A stretch of 64,000 nucleotides of DNA from Homarus americanus (Eukaryota; Arthropoda; Malacostraca; Decapoda; Nephropidae): positions 4,893,912 to 4,957,911 of the forward strand of contig NW_024726235.1 of assembly GCF_018991925.1 (NCBI RefSeq), read 5' to 3'. Under the pieces are notes generated by a model. That model was not told the DNA's origin, ran no database searches, and saw nothing but the letters and a program-made list of their open reading frames with translations. Positions 57,475 to 64,000 of the stretch are shown piece by piece. A program made the position numbers and the translations under genes. The stretch's first letter is position 1. Each line of letters starts with the position of its first letter.

Positions 57475-57692
57475 CATACATATATATATCTCTATATATA
57501 TATATATATGTCATTAGCCCAATAAAGCACGCGGACTTCTACATCCAATCAACACCTCAACTCGCCAGGATTCGAACCCACGGCCCACGAGCCCATGACT
57601 GTGACCGGGGGACGCTAACCGCTGGACCACCAGGATACTAAAAGCAGTCCTAGACTTTGTTATATTTCACACAAAGCCTGTTCAACGAGCTT
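57475..57692 (-). mobile_element. tRNA-derived SINE, family S, copy 2
   Basis: Minus strand: ttaagctcgttgaacaggct, A-box zone gtccagcggttagcgtcccc, B-box GGTTCGAATCC at about 57568-57578, then ggcgagttgaggtgttgatt, aagtccgcgtgctttattgg and an AT tail at 57475-57510. This is the best-preserved copy. Confidence 0.83.
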
Positions 57693-58080
57693 AATACAAC
57701 TCATAATAATAATTAGTTCAAGTATACGTTAATTTAGTTCACTGTATGATAGTTCGTTTCCTTACATAATGATACGATATTTCAGAGGATAATGCTGGCC
57801 TCTGTAGAGCAGTCCCCCCCCCCTTACCCCGTCTCGTGCGGTAATGATGGTAATTAGCTTTCATTAGTGGTACAGGTTCTCTTGCGTGAAGATGAAGGCG
57901 CTCACCAAATAATTTTGTCACTTCCATGGCCGGTGATCATCATGCTGAGTCATAAATTATTCCTCCACTCACTCACTTGTGTCTTTCATGTAGCAATCAC
58001 TGTTTCGTGGCGTGATTCATCACTACACACAAAAAATCGTCATATTGGGTAGTGTAGTGCGGTGTGGTGTGGTGAAGTGC
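57693..58080. other. Spacer, no gene recognised
   Basis: No feature supported. Confidence 0.4.
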
Positions 58081-58330
58081 GACCTGTAGTGCTCGTCTCG
58101 CAAGTGAGCGGACCCGGGTTCGATCCCCGGCAGGGTGAAACTATGGGCAAGTTTCTTTACACCATTTGCCTCTGTCTACCCAGCAGTAATTGGGAAACTG
58201 GGTGTTAATCTATTTGCGGATCGTATTCTGGGGTAATGGTTAGCCAGTGCAGTTGGCGAGTTGTCCGGTCTTCTCGGACTATTCCTTGACACTGGGTCAT
58301 GCAACTCGTTAACTTAGGGTGTGGTTGTTG
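58081..58330 (+). mobile_element. tRNA-derived SINE, family T
   Basis: tRNA-like head with B-box GGTTCGATCCC at 58117-58127 inside a plausible T-arm stem (ccggg...cccgg), followed by a unique body (aactatgggcaagtttcttt, ggggtaatggttagccagtg, gttgtccggtcttctcggac). The body recurs at 35755-35826 and the head at 9000-9050. Confidence 0.72.
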
Positions 58331-58522
58331 TGTTGGCGACAGCTTCTACACTTTAAACAAATTCACGCCTAGGTGGCCCTTGGGCCGGCCATCCTCGTTA
58401 CACGAGGGGCAACCATTATGTATATTATAGTGTAGTGTAGTAGCCATCAGCAGCCCCGGGAATTATGTCAAGTAAGGTCGCGTACTGAAGTCTCTTCTAC
58501 AAGACGAGCAGAATGGGGCAGA

Positions 58523-58524
<2 letters not shown>

Positions 58525-58566
<42 letters not shown>
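58525..58566. repeat. (CT)n microsatellite
   Basis: About 20 CT units with one interruption. Confidence 0.94.
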
Positions 58567-58569
<3 letters not shown>

Positions 58570-58794
58570 AATTATTGTTGATGTGTTGTTTTTCTGGTGT
58601 TCATAATAAAGGTTTAACACACACCTTCTGACGAGTGTTTGATAATCCAGGTTCTTGTCCTCTGCTTTATGAGGTATTTTGAAGGTCTCTTTCCCAATAC
58701 CTCTTGGATAGCTTTCCTGTCTCTTTATCTATATCTAAATCAATATCTATCTAGCTTTTTATATGTATGTATGTAGCGTATGTACGTATGTATG

Positions 58795-58930
58795 TAGGTA
58801 GCGTTCCCCGGTCACAGTCATGGGCTCGTGGGCCGTGGGTTCGAATCCTGGCGGGTTGAGGTGTTGAATGTATGTAGAAGTCCGCGTGCTCTATTGGGCT
58901 AATGAAATATGTATGTATGTATGTATGTGT
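58795..58930 (+). mobile_element. tRNA-derived SINE, family S, copy 3 (5' truncated)
   Basis: Starts gtagcgttccccggtcacag, has B-box GGTTCGAATCC at about 58839-58849, then cgggttgaggtgttgaatgt and aagtccgcgtgctctattgg, with an ATGT tail. The 5' third of the family is missing. Confidence 0.8.
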
Positions 58931-58969
58931 ATACAGTATCTATCTATCTCCGTCCTAGCTGTGTGGAGG

Positions 58970-60075
58970 GAAGCAAAATGACGACCACCTGTAATGGTAC
59001 CAAACTGGCCATAAGAACTTGTACTTGTTTGGGGGATTAATGGCCACTTCGCCTTTAGTCTTTTTCGGCCGAAGCTGTTCCCCCCGAGTCGTTTTCTTTG
59101 GACTTCTTCCTTTTGTTCTTTTTGCTTTTCAATTTCTATTCTTGGTCTTGTTTTGGTATATTCTCGTAAACGTCTAAAAACGGCGATGATTTTAATGTTA
59201 CTAAATCATTTTCTTCGGTCTTGTTTAATTTTGGCTTCTTTTCTGTGGTCTTCTTGGGGTCTTCATTTTTCTTTTGTGTGGTCTTCTTGGGAAATCGATT
59301 CTTCTTTTCTCCAGTCTTCACTACAAGGAGAGCCTCCTTGTAGCTCAGTTTTTTCTTGCTTCGCAGCTTAGCCACCCTACACTCCTCCCTCCACTTGGGA
59401 CACTCCCGGTCGGAGGAGGAGTGAGGGCCACCACAAGCTGCGCATTTCTTGGCGGCCGCTGAGCAGTTGGTGTGCTGGTGCCCGGGTGTCCTGTAACTGC
59501 AACAGACCTCCCGAGCACGACACTTCCCTGCCAGATGGTCTTACCTCTGGCATTTGTAACATCTTGTTGGTCATCTTTCATACGGTCTTACTGGGATCTT
59601 CTCCCATCCCAGCAATACGGTGCTTGGTAGATTCTTTGGATAACCAACCGGTGCAGTTGCGCTGGTCAGCTTCCGTACTATTGAGAGCTGGTCTCCGATC
59701 AGCTCGGCCAGTTCTTCTTTTTCAAGGTGTTCTATCTCGGTGTGGGAGATGACTCACAACACCAAGTTGTCCTCGGTGCGAGCTTCCACTAGTATCTGGA
59801 TCTCGTTACTTTCTGTTGTTGGCTATTTGCTGGGCCTGTCCCCATTCCGCGAAGGTGACGATAAGGCCACCGCTCACTGGTCTGCGGATGACCCTTGTCA
59901 CCCCCCTGATTCCTTAGGAGTCAAAAAACTTCCTTAGGACAAGGAGGTTCAGTTGCTTGCGCGAAGGGCATGTGATTGGATACTGTCTTACGACCTTCTC
60001 CTGGTCATAGGACAGCATCGTCAGGTTCACGTAGTACCTCGGGAGCAGAGAAGATCTATCCTGGTCACGGCATCA
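58970..60075 (-). pseudogene. LINE ORF1 (gag-like, zinc-knuckle) pseudogene
   Basis: On the minus strand from about 60075: 'YYVNLTMLSYDQEKVVRQYP', 'VTRVIRRPVSGGLIVTFAEW', then at 59570-59380 zinc knuckles: C-x2-C-x4-H-x4-C (CYKCQR, a stop, DHLAGKC), a second with Tyr in place of its second Cys, and CAACGGPHSSSDRECPKW, followed by 'EECRVAKLRSKKKLSYKEAL' and a Lys-rich tail. Known: Jockey-like ORF1 proteins have this order and bind element RNA. In-frame stops and shifts show it is inactive. The ORF2 that should follow is missing. Confidence 0.83.
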
Positions 60076-60370
60076 TTTTCTGGAATGCCCATTGCTTAAT
60101 GTATATAGAAATGCCCATATAAATAATGTCCCCAAGCAAATAGAGTGGATGTTCGGAAATGGGAAAATAGATGAAATATTAAAGAAATATAGAAATTTTG
60201 CATCTAGAATATAACTATGTATTATAACTAATTATATGAAATATTAGGGATTTATGTGAGTCCTGAGAGGGACATTCCTGGACTGGGGTGAGGATGACTT
60301 ATGTCACTTCATCCCTTTGAGATGTATTAATGTTTTTTTGTATCTCAATAAACGTATCAATCAGAGAAGG
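60076..60370 (+). mobile_element. Possible LINE 3' UTR fragment
   Basis: Ends with tttttttgtatctcaataaa-cgtatcaatc, a tail like a LINE 3' UTR with an AATAAA. Orientation is opposite to the adjacent ORF1. Tentative. Confidence 0.35.
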
Positions 60371-61128
60371 TCTTGCCTCGCCGAGGTGCAGTTCTCAGTC
60401 TAACCTGGATCCCCTTATATACCTTCTTCAAGTGTCTATAGATGACGTCACTGTGTTCATCTGTGTAAACCCATTTTTAATAAGTAGTTGACAACCGTGT
60501 AAACTACTCCGATAAGAACACGGGCTGTAAGAGTATAATAACGGTGGGCGTTGGAGTCAATGAAGACGGATGAGTGTAAATAACAATATTGTGTGTTATT
60601 TATTGTATATATCCTGCCATTGGTTGGGATTGTCGGCCATTCATCGTCTCGGGTGAGTTGCCAAGTCTCGCTGGATCCGTATATATGTACAGGGTGTGTT
60701 TTTTTTTCTTATCATCCGTCGTGTGGAGATATTCGTTCTCATCTAGTTAATGGCTATTGTTATAATATTAAGGGCGTGTCTAAGCTTCTCACTGATTGGT
60801 TGACTTGTTCTCAAAGGTGTAGTATCACACCTGGGAAATAGAACAAAGAAGACCAAAAATAATGGGAGTTTTGGTCACCTTAATCAGAAAAAGGTTGGGT
60901 CATGATTTAATCCATAACACGAAGAAAGTACCATAAATATGAGTCGGTTTTCATTATTTCTTCAGTAAATGGTGTGTAAGATGGTTCATGAATCAGGTGA
61001 TCAGAAACCTTAAGTCTCTTTGAGATAGTGGGACAGGTTATGAACTCTGAGCATGATCGAGCAGTCTTAAATGGACTTTCTATTAAATCGGATATATTGG
61101 TTCATTGATTTTGAACCCCTGATTGAGG
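60371..61128. other. Spacer, no gene recognised
   Basis: A short plus-strand frame at 60593-60841 has no supporting feature. Confidence 0.4.
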
Positions 61129-61131
61129 GCT

Positions 61132-61186
<55 letters not shown>
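61129..61186. repeat. (GA)n microsatellite
   Basis: About 28 GA units with one GACA interruption. Confidence 0.95.
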
Positions 61187-61187
<1 letters not shown>

Positions 61188-61283
61188 ATGAGAGTCAGTG
61201 AGAGAGAAAAAAATGTGTGCTCCTGGTTACACATGTTTCAGATATTTACTAGTGCTGATCTAAAATCAAGTATCTAACAAACA

Positions 61284-61360
61284 TTGGCTCCTGGGTGGTG
61301 ATTCGAACCAGGAGACAATAAGCTGCTAGTTCAGTACGATAATTACTCCGCCGTCATGCT
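61284..61360 (-). mobile_element. tRNA-related sequence (SINE head or tRNA pseudogene)
   Basis: Minus strand: cggcggagtaattatcgtac then ctcctggttcgaatcaccac, with B-box-like GGTTCGAATCA. The spacing fits a tRNA, but the acceptor stem does not pair convincingly and (AAT)n borders it. Confidence 0.4.
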
Positions 61361-61364
61361 CAAT

Positions 61365-61470
61365 AATAATAATAATAGTGTTGATGATAATATCAATAAT
61401 TACAAAATTGATAATGATTATGATGATAGTGATGATGATGATGATAGTGACGATGATAGTGTTGATGATG
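61365..61470. repeat. (AAT)n and (GATGAT)n low complexity
   Basis: Imperfect AAT then GATGATAGTG repeats. Confidence 0.85.
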
Positions 61471-61629
61471 ATATAGGTTTGGATCATTCACATACCACGA
61501 GTCCTCCTTATGAATAACTGTACACCAAGTCGGGTATTCTCAGTCGGCGTTGTCGGGTAAGTGTCGATTGGGTCTTGGTAACCTATGACATCGGGTTTGA
61601 GATGCTTGTTACCACATTATGCATACAGT

Positions 61630-61810
61630 CACTACCACCACTACTACTACTACTACTACCACTACCCACCCACCACCACTACCCCTAACCAACCCCTCAC
61701 CAACACCACTATCTCCACCATTCCTCTCACCACCACCACCAATCCCTACCCACCACCCACCACCACCAACCCCCACCACCACCCCTCCCCCCTCCTACCC
61801 CCACCTCTCA
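61630..61810. repeat. (CCA)n/(CTA)n low complexity
   Basis: ACC/ACT repeats and C runs. The Thr/Pro-rich frames are artefacts. Confidence 0.9.
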
Positions 61811-62029
61811 CCATCCCCATAAAACACTTACATCAGGCAAAACCAACAACACGCCTCAACTGACCATGAAAATACATGATATATGGAAATCTGAGAAGAG
61901 ATACAAAAGATAGGGAGAGGTTAAAAAAAATCGGCTTCATTTGGGCTTTGACTGGTGGGCGGAGAGGAGATCACCCTTTACAATGTTGGGGCGGAACCCA
62001 CGATCAGTATCAAGGGTCCAGTCCAGGAG

Positions 62030-62480
62030 AGAGAGAGTTGGGAGGTGGGTGGAGGGGAGGGAGTGTGGGAGAGAGGGTGAGTGGGTGTAGGGGTGTAGAG
62101 AGCGCATGGAGGAGGGGCAGAGTGTGGGTGAGAGGAAGATACAAGGTATAAGGGAAGGAGAGAGGGAGTCACTGAATGGGAGGTGGAAAGGGAGGAGGTC
62201 ACTGAATGGGAGGGAGATCACTGAATGGGAGGGAGAGAGTGGAAAGGGGGAGGGAGGTCACTGAATGGGAGGGAGAGAGAGTTGATAGATATCTGGGAGG
62301 GAAAGATTGAGGGAGAAGGAGGAATGGATGGTTGGAGTCTTGGAGAAAGGAATGGAAAGATGGGGGGGGGATGTGGGAAAGAGAGAGGTGTGAGAGGGAA
62401 GGAAGGAAAGGGGAGGGAAGATGAAGAATATACCAGGGGATGACAATGTACTGCACACAAGGAGGAGGAAGGACACAGGG
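62030..62480. repeat. Polypurine region with gggaggtcactgaatgggag repeats
   Basis: Purine-rich on the plus strand. Four copies of a 26-30 bp unit (agtcactgaatgggaggtgg type) lie at 62165-62275. Confidence 0.88.
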
Positions 62481-62579
62481 AGGGGGTGGGGTATATACCT
62501 GTATGTGAAAGGGTTGGTAACACCCACTTTTGCCAGGTTTGTGACGTGACCTCTAATTACATACCTGCATTTATGCCTT

Positions 62580-62905
62580 CATCACACACACACACACACA
62601 CTATATCTGTACTATTAATACACTACCATCACCACACACCTACAGTAATACAAAGATACACACAAACTACCTCTACAGTACACATCTACACCCCTACTAC
62701 ACACCTACACCCCCACTTACACACCTACACCCCCACTACACACCTACATCCCAACTACATACCTACATCACCACCACCATATCACCTACACCACTACACC
62801 ACCACATACACCTACACCATCACCTACACCACCATCACCTACACCGCCACCACCACCACCTCCACCACCGCCACCTCCACCGCCACCACCACCACCACCA
62901 CACCT
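62580..62905. repeat. (CA)n, (CACCTACACCCC)n and (CCA)n region
   Basis: Contiguous low-complexity blocks: CA at 62583-62602, cacctacacccccactacac at 62680-62770, then CCA repeats. Confidence 0.9.
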
Positions 62906-63395
62906 GCAACACAACATAACCAGCCAATCAATATCGACTATAAAGCAGCGGCGTTGCGGGAGTATTACCTCGTTGCAAGCCCATAATTAGCATATGACAT
63001 ATTTACCTGTATTGCGTAATTGGAGTCGGTAATTGCCTTCGTCCAGGTGTATTTCTGAACCTGAGATAACTTTATTGTGTATAATACCTCTAAGCAAAGT
63101 ATTTTATTTCCTTGGTAGCGATTTCGTTTTTTTTTTTCCACCATGTTATTTTACGCTTATGATTATTCTTATTTATTGTTGTATTATTTCAGTGTTTTTA
63201 ACGATGGTGATTTTTACCTCGTGTGTACCGTAAATATGAGAGAGAGAGACCTGGTGGGGGGTGGGGTGATTGTACAGTGCTACAGTGGTTGTAAATTTAA
63301 AAGTTTAATATTATGTCAATGTGTTTTAAAGGTGTTACGTGGGGGTCTGTAATCGTGGGAGGGGGAGTTAAGGACAGGTAGATGTCATTCACCTT
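62906..63395. other. Spacer, no gene recognised
   Basis: No feature supported. Confidence 0.4.
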
Positions 63396-63722
63396 AGCCC
63401 CACTCACCCTCACACACACCTCACCCCCCTCACACACCTCACCCCTCCACACCTCACCTCACACACCCCTCCCCCCACACCTCACCCCCTCACACCTCAC
63501 CCCCCTCACACCCACCCCTCACACCCCCACCCCTCACACTCACCCCCCCACCACACCTCACCCCCTCCACACCTCACCCCTCCACACACCTCACCCCCTC
63601 CCACACACACACCTCACCCCTCACACCTCACCCCCTCACACACACTCACCCCCTCACACCTCACCCCTCCCACACCTCTCCCCCCTCCCACACACCTCAC
63701 CCCCTCACACACCTCACATACC
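63396..63722. repeat. About 14-bp C-rich minisatellite (cacacctcacccc)
   Basis: Around 22 copies of cacacctcacccc with variation. Confidence 0.94.
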
Positions 63723-64000
63723 ACCGTATTGAGAATAGATTAGTCTGGTTGGGTAATTTTTTTTTTTTATTTGTTCGATCAAATTGAGATGCTTTCTGGA
63801 GTCATTTACTTTTGGTTAATCAGCTAGTTAGTGAGGCGTAAGTTTAGTCTTGTAATAGAATGATATGTGTATAGTTAATTGATATAGATTAAATAGAATT
63901 GATAAAATGAATCGTTTCTTTCGATGAGATGGACAATTTTCCTTAATCCTAGTTAATTTACCTCCTGTTTCTAAACCTTGAACAGAATTTAAAGTTTTTC
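63723..64000. other. Right edge, AT-rich, no feature recognised
   Basis: Nothing supported. Confidence 0.4.

Noticed and set aside
58081..58150. Functional tRNA gene
   Set aside because: B-box is exact, but no full cloverleaf with paired acceptor stem, and the body extends into a sequence shared with another locus, as in a SINE.

Overview
This window looks like nuclear DNA from an arthropod, most likely a decapod crustacean. The evidence is spliced genes with GT-AG introns, many interstitial runs of the arthropod telomere-type motif TTAGG/CCTAA, non-LTR retrotransposon tails of a kind common in decapod genomes, tRNA-derived SINEs, and a very high load of micro- and minisatellites. Most long open frames here are periodic translations of those repeats and are not genes. 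The species cannot be named from the sequence.

Three host loci can be supported. (1) On the plus strand, 2322-11139, ten exons join in consistent phase into a 582-residue MFSD6-like major facilitator protein. Its first coding exon, with the flanking 31-bp minisatellite, is duplicated inside intron 2. (2) On the minus strand, 30007 down to about 25012 (or 24893), eight exons join in phase into a secreted protein of about 520-557 residues with one EF-hand-like loop. I do not recognise its family. (3) At 44.95-46.5 kb a CpG-rich, GC-box-rich promoter-like region leads into a first coding exon (46305-46509, plus strand) rich in Gly, Ser and Asn. It resembles the N-terminus of a developmental transcription factor, and the rest of that gene lies beyond this window or unrecognised within it.

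The remainder is repeat landscape. 3.6-4.8 kb: reverse transcriptase fragment. 12.6-16.5 kb: two Helitron-like elements, one apparently split by a nested insertion. 16.56-17.7 and 21.2-21.9 kb: endonuclease and 5' parts of another LINE. 18.9-19.7 kb: 24-bp minisatellite. 22.6-24.7 kb: minisatellite split by an 848-bp solo LTR with a clean 5-bp target duplication. 35.8-41.9 kb: repeated alternation of a 'cgtgtggctg' minisatellite with same-strand LINE 3' ends. 43.6-44.3 and 46.7-48.1 kb: further minisatellites, the latter carrying about 48 nuclear-receptor-like AGGTCA half sites. 50-52 kb: more arrays and a Tigger-like MITE. 53.5-54.7 kb: AT arrays around a perfect 36-bp-arm palindrome that may be a Penelope-like terminus. 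57.5-60.4 kb: SINEs and a degraded LINE ORF1. 61-63.7 kb: purine-rich and CA-rich arrays.

The three loci show no common pathway. One encodes a probable membrane transporter or receptor-like MFS protein, one a secreted calcium-binding candidate, and one a probable regulator. Exon boundaries were placed by reading splice sites and checking phase by hand; no alignment or transcript data were available.
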